From Phragmites australis (Eukaryota > Streptophyta > Magnoliopsida > Poales > Poaceae): a DNA stretch of 64,000 nt. The stretch lies in NCBI RefSeq assembly GCF_958298935.1, contig NC_084940.1, positions 17,045,146-17,109,145 of the forward strand, read 5' to 3'. Below, piece after piece: positions 32,590 through 44,002 of the stretch. The notes beneath the pieces are model-generated. The model was not told the origin of the DNA. It searched no databases and saw only the letters and a list, made by a program, of their open reading frames with translations. Positions within the stretch are counted from its first letter, which is position 1. The number at the start of each line of letters is the position of its first letter. Made by a program: the position numbers and the translations under genes.

Positions 32590-33300
32590 TCTAATCCAGC
32601 TTCTGCTTTTTGTTGCATTTGTGTTTACCATTGAAGTTCTTTGGATGACATTTAATAGAGCCATTTGAACTTATTGTTATTCTAAACATTAGTGTGTACT
32701 TCAAGTAAAGGAGCAACGCCGATTGGACACTAATGATGATTACTTAGAAGAAATTTATCATGCTTTTCGACCTGAAGTAATACATGGATTAAGTTAAAAT
32801 AAACATGGTATGCTCTTGCATGGTATTGTTGCTGTAAGATCCTATCAGCGGGAAATATAGTCGATAGAATTTTATCTAATTTTTCCGCATTTGTAGGTTC
32901 TTTTTCCGCAAAAATCCAATTCTGAGCAGATTTATGAACATCATGATTGTATTCCCCGACAGACTTAATCCTGGAGTCGGAGATGTGTCCATTCATGACA
33001 TGCATCAGGCAGAATGACTGCCTTTTGATGTTCATATATGCTTTTGAGAGTTAGCCACAAAATGCTCGAATTTTCCATCAGATACTCAGACTTGGGATCC
33101 AGATGGATATGATGCCTTATGTATAATGCACCATATATAACATGATGTTGTAGCGGTGGTTCTCCCTCTTGGGGAGGTAGTAATGCCAATATTATTCCAC
33201 GGGATACAAGACTAATCTTGACGTCTATTGTCCATGTTGGATAATTGTGACCGTCGAGTGTGAGTTCATCGAACTCTTTGCTGGTCTTTGTATCGTACAT
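32590..33300 (-). pseudogene. Copia gag remnant
   Basis: From 33300 the minus strand reads MYDTKTSKEFDELTLDGHNY, PTWTIDVKISLVSRGI, SEYLMENSSILWLTLKSIYE and HEWTHLRLQD. After a frameshift near 33000 come IKSVGEYNHDVHKSAQNW, FPADRILQQQYHARAY and LLQVEKHDKFLLSNHH. This is the copia gag (UBN2-type) domain in order. The C-terminal zinc knuckle is missing, lost at or near the gypsy LTR insertion at 32571. Confidence 0.88.
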
Positions 33301-33451
33301 GAATTTTGACCACAGATTTGATTAATTTACTGTTGGTAAATTAAAAATTATCAGTTTAATGTTGTAATAATGATGCAAAATTTGTAAAGTCAAGTTGAGA
33401 CTTGAATTACATAGTGTAGACCTCAAATTATGTAACCAACAAGTTGAAGAT

Positions 33452-33870
33452 AATCACCAAATGTGGTGTAGATCTCGCAGTAGTAGCAGGAATAATTTGA
33501 TATTTGTCAGTAGATGCCTATGATCCTATTACCTTGTGTTATGAAAATCTTGTGTTAAAACTTTAAAAGTAATCACCAAAATGGTGTAGACCTTTATTTA
33601 ATTCATATTCAAATTGGGTACGCACGTTGAGGATAGTTACTATGTGCTAAACATAGTGTAGATCCCACAGTAGTAGTTAGGTACTACCTTGTGTATGACT
33701 AATATGAGATATGAATTAAGATAATCACCTAAAATGGTGTAGACCTTTGTTCCAAATTTGACATTGGGTACGCACTTTAAGGATAGTCACTATGTACTAG
33801 ATATAGTGTAGATCATGCAGTAGTATTAAAGTACTGCCTAGTGTATGGCCAATATGCAAAGGTTTGGAAC
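33452..33870. repeat. Imperfect tandem repeats in copia leader, period about 150 bp
   Basis: Units marked by AATCACC...ATGGTGTAGA start near 33452, 33571 and 33723. They contain GGGTACGCAC, AGGATAGT(T/C)ACTATGT and CAGTAGTA blocks in the same order. They lie upstream of gag on the minus strand, in the transcribed leader. Confidence 0.8.
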
Positions 33871-35637
33871 ATTGCATTATATCAAGCGGAATAGGTAATC
33901 ACTTAATTTGCATTAATAAGTTTGCAAGAAAATGAATATTAATTGCAAAATTATAAACTTAATTGCATGTTATAGGGATTGCATGAAGCAAACACATTGA
34001 ACATGACACAAATTCTAGAAAATAGGGTTTGGAATGCATATTTACATGATGTAAATATAATACAATGCAATACATTTAAAACCAGAGGGTTTAAATGTCA
34101 AAATATAATGCACAGTATATTTTATGACGCAATTTCACAGAAATGCGGGGCCTTTTATGTAAAATGCCCATTGGCCTAATTGAGCAGGCCGAATGGGCCA
34201 AGGCAACCTGGGCTAAGGCCCTTCCGGCCTTTGGGCCCATTCGGCCGGGCAGGGGTGGGGGCGGTGCCATATAAAATCGTGGTGGGAGAGGGCGGTTAGG
34301 GTTAGGGTTATCGCTCCTAACCCGCCCATGTACTGTTCCGCTGCCACCATTGGCCGTTGCGCTAGGCGGGTCAAGCCGCTGCCTCGGCCGCTGTGCGCTA
34401 GAGCCGACGGGTTGGAGGCGTGGAGGCGGAGACCGTCCCTGCAAGTCGTGGAAGGATGCCTCACCGCCGCTGCTGCCGCTTGGGTGGTTCGGGGCGCTGC
34501 CACCAGGCGGGTGAGAAGCTGCTGGGTGGAGGTCGGGTGTTGCCAGAGGGCAGGCTTCCGTGTCGAGCCACAAGGGTGCCGCTATGGACGCCGCCAGGTG
34601 TGCGGCTATGGACATCGTCGGGTGTGCTGCCGATGCGGCTGGCTGATGGCATTGCTGCCACGGGCTAAAGCCAGTCGCCAGGCATCGCCATGAGGAGGGC
34701 CGTCAACTGGAAAAGCACCCGGATGAGAGAAGGAGTAGTCGCCGCTAGGACGTCATCATAGACAAATCTGAGCCGCCGATCTGTCATGTCCTGCCATGCA
34801 TAGGAAGGCATCACCGCCGAAGTTGAGGAGAGGAGCATAGAGGTGCTGGCAGTTGAAGCGATGATGGCACTGGAAGCACCCGAGAGTTTGGGCACCGGTT
34901 GATGGCCACCACCGGTTGCACCGTGGGGTGTGGTCAAGCAGCCGTCGGTGGTCATCAAGAATTGTGCACCCAGAGGGACGCCTCCGAAGAGGTTGGCCGC
35001 CATCTTGAGGACGTGGCTGCCGCATTCGCCAGATCTACCAAATCTGGGCGGTGCGTCTAGGGAGTAAATTGAGCGAGGAGTGCCGAGCGACCAGAGAGCC
35101 ACCGCCTGCTGGCATGCGGAGACGCTGAGAGGGGATGGTGTAGCCGACGTCAGATCTGGATAATTTGATCCGACCTCTGCTCTCATGGGTTCGGCTTCCT
35201 TGACAACTATCGCAATCGAGGTAAGTTTATCAATTTGAATGATGCTTACCATGCGTGATCAATCTGACGGTGGTGTTTTGGTGATGGGGAACAACATGTA
35301 TCGTGTGCTCCATGGCCGTGAAGATGAAGGCGTGTGTCGACGAGTCTCCATGGTGTTCATCCTTTGTAGCGCAGTGGCCATGCGGATGATCTATGGTGCT
35401 TGAATCTTCTGGGAGAGGTCTTCATGCCTCTCTATTCTTGATGGTTATGGCCAATCAGTGGTAGAATTGGTGTTGTGGTCGCCGTGAAGGAGGATTGTTG
35501 TAGTGGAGGTCGATTAGCATTGATTCCTCTCGTTCGGATGTGGCCGATGAACTCCGTCGTGTAGAGTGAGATGCATTTGTGCTTTGTTCTTCTGTTGTGG
35601 CCGATTAGCATAGGAAGAACTAAAGTGCCGATAATTT
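33871..35637 (-). other. Long GC-rich leader block of copia element, origin unclear
   Basis: Between the leader repeats and the 5' LTR lies about 1.8 kb, of which 34170-35250 is markedly GC-rich. Minus-strand open frames of 174 (34091-34615) and 195 codons (34665-35252) contain no domain I recognise and look like composition-driven frames. A plus-strand CATATAAAATC at 34267 followed by a GGTTAGGGTTAGGGTTA stretch at 34293-34309 could be a foreign promoter or leader. It may be a native leader, a captured gene piece or an unrecognised insertion. Confidence 0.45.
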
Positions 35638-35839
35638 TGTTGTAATTGAATATAATGAACAATAGAGAGATACTCAAGAGATAGAGAATGATAGCTTGTT
35701 TTTATTCAATGGGGTCTTTATATATTTATACATGCTGAATAGACATAATGAAAGGACACATCTATTGGGAACTGGGAAGACACTCCTTCCCGATAGACAC
35801 ACCACTTGGTAATTGATCAGCTGGTGTTTATTCTCAGCA
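35638..35839 (-). repeat. 5' LTR of copia element (202 bp)
   Basis: Plus-strand ends TGTTGTAATTG and TTCTCAGCA, followed by TAAAA. The adjacent minus-strand AAAATTATCGGCACTTTAG could be a decayed tRNA primer-binding site. Confidence 0.85.
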
Positions 35840-35844
35840 TAAAA
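35840..35844. repeat. Target-site duplication TAAAA of copia element, right copy
   Basis: Matches 24993-24997. Confidence 0.85.
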
Positions 35845-37640
35845 ATCATGAAACTAATTTTGTTAGTCTTCTTACGTGATCCTATGTCTATTAAAAATAC
35901 ATGAACTTGTGAATTAGTTATTGTAACATGCATGATTGTGTAAATATGTTGCGACTAGATTAATTCATAACTAACCCATCTCATCTCCAAAATTAGTGAA
36001 ACCACTTTTATTAGTTTACTTATACTATGTTTTATTTTTTTGAATTTTTTGAATTCAAATTTGAAAACCGTTCGCATTTTGAAACTGAAGCGGAGCGATA
36101 AGGTCGGTAACCGCGATGTTCGAGCGGTAACTATCGCATTTTGAAACCATCATTCGGACGGTTGTTTGGAAGAAAGTAATAACAGTGCAACTTCAAAAGA
36201 ATTGAACTGAGATTAAAAGGTTTCTCCCAGGGAGAAAAGAAAAAAAAGGTACCTTTCTTTGGGTTCTTCTTTGTAAAACATGCTAAACTAGCCCTACCTA
36301 CGTGTTTGAAGCCATAACCTAGCAATCTCCTTTTGTGATCGAGATTTGAAGTTCGCTTTTGTTTTGTGTTTAACATCTGTAATGTCAAACTTGGAACATG
36401 ACACATTATTGATTCCCTGTGGAAAGATTGTTGAAACCCAAAACCTATACTCAACAACATGGATGAAGCTTGTAGCTTGTTTAAACATAAGATCTTACAA
36501 CTAGGATCTCATGGATAAAGTTCATGGTTAGGTTGTAGCCCGGGTCTAAATAAAATGAGGACTAGTTGGAGCTCGAGAATGATGGGAAAATGATAGGGAA
36601 AGTCTTATCTCGACGTGAGAAAGCTTTCTAGGGTGTTGGTCAACTTCGGAGAAGCTTTGATTCGAAGATCGGGATTTGGGGTGGTGATTGACCTTGAGGT
36701 GAAAGAAGTCATGTGGAAGCGTCTCTGGCGAAAAAGACGGCGAGAGGAGCTCGAGGAAGCCTTTGGGGAGCTCGGAGAAATCCTCTCCGTTGATCTCCAG
36801 CCATCGAGGCGATCTTCTCTCTCGGTTTGGTGAAGGGGAGGGAGTGAATGAATGAGAGAAAGCGAGTGAGAGTTGTGTAGGGATCTGTGACGTTATAAGA
36901 GGAGGTGAATTTGGACACTTAAAAATATAAATGGTTTCAAAAACTTCACAAGATAAACTTATATCAATTTCTATCTAAATGCGCTCTAGGTTTATCTGAT
37001 GTGCCTACTCTACCGCTCAAAAATGATTGTAACCTATCTATGAAGGTAAATTGCAAGTATGTAAATACAAAAACATAAATAGGGTGAAGAGAGCAAACTC
37101 GGCACTATCGATGGTATAAACACCACATCTAGTCCACATGAGAGCTCCACCAAGGATATACTCCCAGTTGTAAAGATTTTTTTCAGTCACAGCGCTTGAG
37201 CTACCAAGCCACAAAGGCAAGGCTCACACCAAGCCTCTCTTTTGGTCACTTGTCACCGTCATCACTTCGTAGCTTGAGCCACCATGGAAAAGGTTTTCGT
37301 GTCCATATAGAAGCTTCTTGCTGTCGCTCCACACCAAGTCAGAGGGTCAACAAGCTTGAGCCACCAATAGCCTAAGGTACTGACGTACCACTTGGTACAA
37401 TGTAGTATCACTCCTTAATCCCCTCTCTAGGCAGCAACACTTAGCAACAAGTCTCTCTAGTAACTTTCTATTCATGTGCTTCAATGCCTTGGATGATCAC
37501 TTTTAGCACTTTGGTGGCTTGAATATCTTCTCAAGTGTCTATGAGCTTCTTTGGACTCCAGCACATTACCACACCTTCAAATGACCGAGTGAAGGGGTAT
37601 TTATAGCTTCAACCCCACGGACTAGTCGTTGCCCCTAATG
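35845..37640. mobile_element. LTR-derived intergenic DNA
   Basis: AAAATCATGAAAC(C/T)AATTTTGTTA at 35843 repeats a block at 30468 in the nested gypsy LTR, so this is related LTR sequence into which the copia inserted. From 36190 on no assignable domain is seen. Frames at 36131-36833 are unsupported. Confidence 0.4.
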
Positions 37641-38125
37641 GCTCAACTTTACTATATACGTTGGATGATCCGGTGTAAACATCATTGTACACCGGACCAT
37701 TCGGCGTGTACATCCTTCAAAAACTAGTCGTTAGATCCCCACTCAAACCTTTTGTGAACACCTGGTGTTCTGGCGTGTTCACCAGCTCCATCACCAAATC
37801 ATCTGGCTTATACACTTGAGCAAGACCGAGTCACTGCTTGTCTGTACAAAATACTCTGGCGTGTTGATCTTCAGGGCGCCAGACCATCTGGTGTGTTGAT
37901 CTTCACTCTTTGACACTTGCAGCCTTCTCTAAAAAAAAAAATACTTCGGCGTATTCAACTTCATATCGCCGGACCTTCCGGCGTGTTCTTCGATTTTATT
38001 CCCTATGACAGAAATACTCTGGCGTTGCCAACTTCAAGCGTCGGACCATCCAGCGTATACAAGTGCTATGAGATGAAAAGCTCTAGCATGTACAATACCT
38101 CTATCTTCGGACCATCCGTTGTGCA
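37641..38125 (-). repeat. Array of CCGGACCATCCGGCGTG-type motifs
   Basis: At least ten diverged copies of a CGGACCATCCGGCGTGT-like word in alternating forms (for example near 37672, 37694, 37757, 37855, 37876, 37945, 37969, 38015, 38042 and 38105). It sits in sequence containing AGGGGTATTTATAGCTTCAACCCC (37594 on). Such arrays are common near the ends of grass LTR retrotransposons; the family was not identified. Confidence 0.6.
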
Positions 38126-38986
38126 CATTTTTTCTAAAACTTCTCTAATTCAACCAATCTTTATCCTGGATTCGGTGGCTTCTTTATGTATCGCATCCAT
38201 GAGACCTACTAAAACATATACTTGACAAACATATCAGTCCCATTGATTATATTGTCATTATTCACTAAAATCACATACATGCTCTAAGAGATCCATGTTT
38301 GCTACAAGTTGATCGATGGCTTTAAGTGATGCCTCTGCACTCTAGCAGTCTGACTGCGGGGAGTCCCGATCAGACCGTGAGTAGGGCCCACATGCTAAAA
38401 GCCTTCATTCTTTTTCTTGTTTCTTCCTTTTCCTTTTCTTTTCCTTCCTAAATGACTTTAGGGTATTCCTAACTATCTCTAAACGATTTCCACTCTAATA
38501 TATATCTGGTGGAAACACACATTGATCAATAGTAACATTTTTTAAATGTGTTTAAATACTTAAATCAAAACCAATAACATGAAGCATGATGTCATGATAC
38601 GCATATATGTTTAATAACTATATTAGGTTTTTTAGGTGTGACATCAATCCAGTGAGTTTTCCAAAACAAACACATCACTTTGCCTTCATCATTTCCTGCT
38701 GCTATGTCTCTCATCGATTGTCGTAGCTAATGGTTATTTGTTTCACCATTTTTTTACTTGTCGAATAAAATTTGTTTTTTGGTGATATTATAATTTTTTC
38801 AATTCCACCATTTTTGTTTAACTAGGATGCACTAGGGTGGTTACATGTCTGCTGCATGTTTAGTGAGCCATTTTTATACTTTACCTTGATTTTTCGACAG
38901 TTTGGAAGGTAGACACATAGCCAAATTTTAATATAGCTAGGAGCTCTAGTATTCGCTTAAAAAGGGTGATTGACATACATGCACAT
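38126..38986. other. Intergenic spacer before hAT element
   Basis: Contains a TTAGGTGTGACA-like LTR end near 38625 but no definable element and no gene. Confidence 0.35.
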
Positions 38987-38994
38987 ATGTGGAT
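38987..38994. repeat. hAT target-site duplication ATGTGGAT, left copy
   Basis: Eight bases directly before the terminal CAATGTTTTCAAA; repeated at 48757-48764. Eight-base duplications are the hAT signature. Confidence 0.9.
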
Positions 38995-39780
38995 CAATGT
39001 TTTCAAATCGGCTAGTTGAGCCTAATCGTAAGGGCACCGACTAGGTAACTAAGCACGATTAGTCGTCGATTAGGTCCGATTAGTCAGTGGCTAGTCAGCT
39101 AGTCGAGCAGTAAAGTCATCCTGCTACCCAGGATGTACCATGTACTATAGTATAAGTGTATAACTATATAAGTAGTTAATCACTATTATAAATTGTACTA
39201 ATTCAGTAATCAGTATTGTACTATTAGGCTGCATTACTATAGCAGCAATGCACACTGCACAAAGACATTATATAAATTGGTAAACAAAACAAGCATCAAG
39301 CATGGTCACTTGCTTGTCCAGAGTGTCTTTGGATCTTTGCTGACTTGTTGACTTACTGCTGAAACAACAAAGAAAGAAGTAATTAGCTGTACAATTAGAC
39401 ATGTAAAATAATGTTAAAAGTAGTAGAGCATATAAAAAAATATGAAGGAATAGAACAAATAATTAAGCCATCAAGGCAGCAACCATAGCAGCCAACAAGT
39501 ACATAATTAAACAAGTTCTCAAATGGAAATGACACATGTCTAGGAGTTGCAAAATAACCAAGACATCAGCATAACCCCTAGCAAGGTGCTGCTTGGATCT
39601 TTTAATTCTTGTAGTTACTATCTTTTTGCAGAATATGCATTGCACCGATTCCTTCTTCCCTAATTCTAGCCAGAACCCATACTTCCATCCCGGGTCTTTA
39701 GAGTGAGCCTTCCTCTTAGGATCTTGAGCTAGGGCAGCAAGATTTGCTAGTAGTTCAGCTATGGCTTTAGCTACTAGGGA

Positions 39781-41705
39781 TGTCAGTGGCCACGCCCCCG
39801 ATCACTGTCTTCGATAAAATCCAAGCTGTCTCCGTTATACAGACTTACTGGTAGTATCCTTAACCTAGAAACGTAACCCCGATCATTTGATCATGGGTGG
39901 TCGAGACTAAACCTCAGCACACCTCTTCTTTAATCTAGGTCGATGCTTGCATAACATGCCAAGTTAGTACCACATCATCCTCCTTAGTCTAGTCAGCCCA
40001 ATACTTCTTGAATCATACACAATGACGCTGTCAAGCTTGACACAATGATTGCACAATAAAGTCTTTTCCCATTGGAAGATAACTCCAATAAATCAATCTT
40101 TCCTTTTCAGCCTAATCCATCTTCCGAAAGCCCGTTGTCTCTCACCTTAACTCCGATTAAGACGATTCTTTCATCTAAATATTTCTAAAATCATACCTAT
40201 CTAACCATAGTGTTTTGATGATATTTGGTATGTTGTTCTTAGTGTTTGCTTTATGTTTTTTATCGGTAGTTCCAGTGATTAGTCGATAGCGTTCCAGAAT
40301 AGTTCGAGGGACTTCAAGATCAATGTTTCGTCAACACTGAGCAGCGTTAGGTAAAAGGCAAGTGTACTTCTTGATTATCTTGAACCTATATTTTTAAATA
40401 TTTTATTTTATAAATTGCATGCAGTGTCAATTTGATAGGTAGTCACCTATGTTAGGGTTTTACCTAGATATTCCCTTATCGTTCCTTAAAGTCTAAGTGG
40501 TTTATGGTTAGGTGTCTCTCATGGGTAGTAATGCTTAGCTATGCTATCGAGAATGTTGGAAAGTGTCTTGTACTTAACTAAATGAACATATACAACAATA
40601 ATGATTAATTGGTTAATGGAATAGAAACATGGAACCTTAGGTCTTGAGCATAGTGGTGTTGTGATAGTGATTATGGTTATGTTGTTGGTTTAGTATTTGC
40701 TCAAGTAAGCTAAGTAAGGACCGGTTCGTGAAGCGACAACCCAACAAGTATTGTACCAACCATGAGACCGATATGGGTAAGACGTGACATACTAGTTAGA
40801 GTTCTATCCAGCGTGTGTTGGGTCAGCACAAAAGAGGGCTTTTAGGTTGGAAACACTATGGCCTTTTTGTAATCCTTGGCGGTGGAACCTAGTGGGTAGA
40901 TTCATACTGGATTAGTTTCTAATTAGTGATAAATGGCATATAATGATTTCTTGGCGGCACACCACTGGCTTGTGTTAAGTGTCTTGTAAATACGGTAATA
41001 TGGAATTCACTGACTAGTGGAGAAAGCTGGATAATCTATGAAGAGTGTAAAATCCGATATATCAGCCGTGCTCACGGTCATGAGAGATTTGGATCCTCAC
41101 ATGATTAATTGGTTTGAGTTATGGTTATGGTTATGGATACGATCTGGTGATATGAGATGGTTATGGTTTGCTAGGTGAGTAGCCTTTTATGATAGTTATG
41201 GGTCTTTTGGGTTACACTAACTTAACAACTGCTTAATGCTTTTTAATTACATTACAGTTTACTTTACTCGAATTTACACAAATATATCATGTGTTAGATT
41301 GTCCTTGATATAAGCATTCATATCATTACTCTATTGTACACTTGTTGAGCACGTAATGTGCTCACACTTGCTATTTTGCCTATATCATGCGACATGTGTG
41401 GTGCTGTTCAGTGAGTGAAGATATTGAATATTATCAAGATGAGGTTGTGATGTTCTAGACACGTGTCTTCCGGTCGGTTGCCCATGGTGTTGTTGGGCAT
41501 CAGTGTTTCTGTTCCGCTGCAGATATCTACATCTGCTGCAGATATCTACATAGAAGACAATATATGTCAATTGTTGTAAAAGTTAAACATTTATTCTATA
41601 AAAGTATTGCTTTTGTTACTTCACCTGTGACGTTCTTATGTGTGTTAAACATCTTGGGCACATATAAGCCACATCTGGTTTTGTCCGTTAAAACCGGGTG
41701 TGACA
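39781..41705 (+). repeat. 5' LTR of nested gypsy element, truncated at its 5' side
   Basis: Matches 45904-47806 throughout and ends ACCGGGTGTGACA. The full LTR at 44003-47806 begins TGTAACACCC, so this copy lacks the first ~1.9 kb including the TATA box. Confidence 0.85.
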
Positions 41706-41708
41706 GAG

Positions 41709-41722
41709 GTAGTATCAGAGCC
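41709..41722 (+). promoter_or_regulatory. Primer-binding site (initiator Met tRNA type)
   Basis: GTAGTATCAGAGCC lies three bases after the 5' LTR end. It matches the common plant primer-binding site TGGTATCAGAGCC at all but one position. Confidence 0.85.
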
Positions 41723-42274
41723 ATACTGACCGTAGGACGCCAACCTAAATAGAATGGTCGTACCATAAAGTCATATTTTAAAAACCTATTTTGAAAAACC
41801 TATCTCTGTGCTTTTTTGACCACTCAGTTTCTCTCTCTATTTACCTACTCCAATCTATTGAGCAAAATAAAATTTTAACACTCCCCCTTTCAAAAGTTTT
41901 AGCCATCCTGGTTACTTTGTTGAGAATGATGCTCTTGAAGATCTCATTTGACGCTTCTACCGGCTTGAAGATTTCCAAATTTGGAGTTAAAGATTCATCA
42001 TTACAAGGAAGAATCATCTACCACAACACTGAAGACATGAAGATCTACCTCTATGCCGCTTTCAGCTTTAGTTTTTCGAGTCATAGAAGGTTTTATCCGC
42101 TAGCCTTTAGAAACGTTAGAGCGATGTTGTTAGTGTGTGTTGTGTGCCTTGTATGATTTGGTTTTTCTGTTTGGGTGCTAGAATACATTGTGGGACCTAT
42201 AGCTAATAGTATAGTTGAGTTTTCTCCTTCTAGTCCTTTCTTTTCTTGCCCCATTCTTCTTCAATTCCGATCAG

Positions 42275-42960
42275 ATGGTGAACACAAAGAAAGGTCAGCT
42301 TGGTCAAGGTACCAACAACAACAAAGACATCAATCAGTAGGTGCCACCACAAGTCAACAAGGAACAACTCTTGACAACATTGACCCATATCTTTCAGGGC
42401 ATAGCTCAGAATATGGAAAATCTACTACATATCACTAAAGCTCTGAGTGCATGAGACGAACATAGTCAGCAGGACAACATTAAGAATAGAAGTTGTCATT
42501 CCAAGGACAAGAAAACAACGCACGTCCTTGTGTGTCAACTCAAGCTCGTCAGTAAAGATCTACGTTCTGTTCCAACAATCAATATGGGCCTCAACCTCAA
42601 GCATATAAGGGAAGTCAGATGCTCGCTCAGAACAATTGTGGACAGCAAAACACCAAGACGTAAAGCAATCCTTGGGATCTAAACATCAGCGATTGGGTGA
42701 TCACTTGAACGAATTTTAATCGAACGGGGCCAAACGATTCAATAAGTGAGAAAATCAAGTTGGGTCAGTGCAACAAGGCACTCCCATCAGTTAAGAAAAG
42801 GATGATACGGCAGAAAAAGCTCCCCTTCCATGTCCCAATATTCAGGTTTCCCACTCTACAAATCTGGGGGGAAGCAAACCCCTGGGTTCTACTACAAAAG
42901 GAGTGTGTTTTCATTGTGGAGACCCTATACACTGGGTCAAAAGATGTCCCAAGAAGTACT
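42275..42960 (+). pseudogene. Gypsy gag remnant with CCHC zinc knuckle
   Basis: ATG 42275 begins MVNTKKGQLGQG, similar to the MVNTR start of Tekay/Del-type gag, and is stopped after about 20 codons. In another frame 42906-42947 encodes CFHCGDPIHWVKRC, a perfect C-x2-C-x4-H-x4-C RNA-binding knuckle. The two are closer together than in an intact gag, so the middle has been deleted and frameshifted. Confidence 0.8.
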
Positions 42961-43629
42961 TCACCTGGAACCAGATCAACTATCAACCCCATATGAAGAC
43001 CTCAATTCAGCATTTAGGCCATCACGATATTCAAGCAGCAACTTAAGATAGTCAAGCTCAATAGGATAATGTCAAGCCCAAAGAAGCTCAGTAGGAATCG
43101 AAAAGGTGAGAGTGATATTCCATGTCAGATGCAACCTTGTAATAATATGGATCCGATGTTGAAATCTCCTTATGCCTTCTCTTCGTATCAATTATCATCA
43201 AACCATGAATGGAAATTTATTTCCCCTTGTTCTACCGGGAGTTATTAATGTTTCTCCGCTCCATCTCTAGTCTGTCTTCTTACCAAGAACTGAAAATGCG
43301 TGTCAAAGAAGTCCACTCTTCTTAAGCGGGGTATACTTTCTAGTCAATCTGTTGGTTCTGGAATCCGAAGGTGTAGAAGTTGTTCTTAGGAATGGCTAGT
43401 GAGCAAGTGTAATGAAGTAATAAAGTGTGCCAAAGTAAAGACAATACCTAGAAGTTGCACTCCAACCCCAGGAGTGAATGCTAATAATAAGTACTCTTTC
43501 CTTAGAATTAGGATATGCCTTACTAAATCTTCAAGGGTCCGCCAAGGTCAATCAACAGATGAGAAGAACGTTAAAAAAATAAAGGAAACATATCAGGAGT
43601 GCTAAAGCTACGAAATTATCATGAATCAT

Positions 43630-43770
43630 AAAGCACTAAGATATATCATGATCTCAAGGATTATTATCGGTAGTATGGAAACAAGAGTGGTGTAGCAAAG
43701 TATATGGTCCTATGTGACACATGTCAAAAAAGTTAGAACAATACATCAGAGATAGTTGAAGATACTAGGA
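43630..43770 (+). pseudogene. Gypsy integrase zinc-finger remnant
   Basis: Translation gives YHDLKDYYR, a stop, then YGNKSGVAKYMVLCDTCQK. This corresponds to the integrase HHCC finger (usually YxDLK...W.GMK.DVA.YV..C..CQ). The catalytic core is absent. Confidence 0.7.
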
Positions 43771-43983
43771 ATGGAATATTCAAGAACATCCAACATACTC
43801 AGGGTAATCAATCAAGATTTGTCGAGACAGTTACGAAAGCCGTCAAAAGCAAAGTGAGCCGAGTATGTCAGGGAAATGAGGTTAACACCGAGAAGAAAAA
43901 GCAATTTAGAAAGTGAAAAGAAAACTTGAAGATCAAGATCCCTTATCTCTTTTTTGATCTGCTCGAATCTTGAGGGCGAGATT

Positions 43984-44002
43984 CCTTTAAGGAGGATAGA
44001 TT
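43984..44002 (+). promoter_or_regulatory. Polypurine tract before 3' LTR
   Basis: TTTAAGGAGGATAGATT directly precedes TGTAACACCC. Purine-rich tracts at this place prime plus-strand synthesis in gypsy elements. Confidence 0.7.

Larger units (their letters stand above)
24998..35839 (-). mobile_element. Degenerate Ty1/copia retrotransposon carrying a nested gypsy LTR
   Basis: Minus-strand element bounded by ~200-bp LTRs and a TAAAA target duplication. The order read on the minus strand is 5' LTR, long leader, gag, protease, integrase, reverse transcriptase, RNase H, polypurine tract, 3' LTR. Integrase before RT is the copia arrangement. All coding parts carry many stops and frameshifts, so the copy is dead and old. 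A gypsy LTR of about 3.3 kb is inserted between gag and protease (29257-32571). Confidence 0.88.

Noticed and set aside
34293..34310. Telomere-like GGTTAGGGTTAGGGTTA stretch
   Set aside because: Only about two and a half units in unique GC-rich DNA; far too short for an interstitial telomere array.
34665..35252. 195-codon minus-strand frame in copia leader as a gene
   Set aside because: No recognisable domain or splice pattern; composition explains the openness. Kept as an unexplained block.
25001..35839. Copia LTR start at TGTACATG/TGTAATTG
   Set aside because: Starting three bases earlier (TGTTGTA) in both copies yields the TAAAA target duplication; the shorter version gives none.
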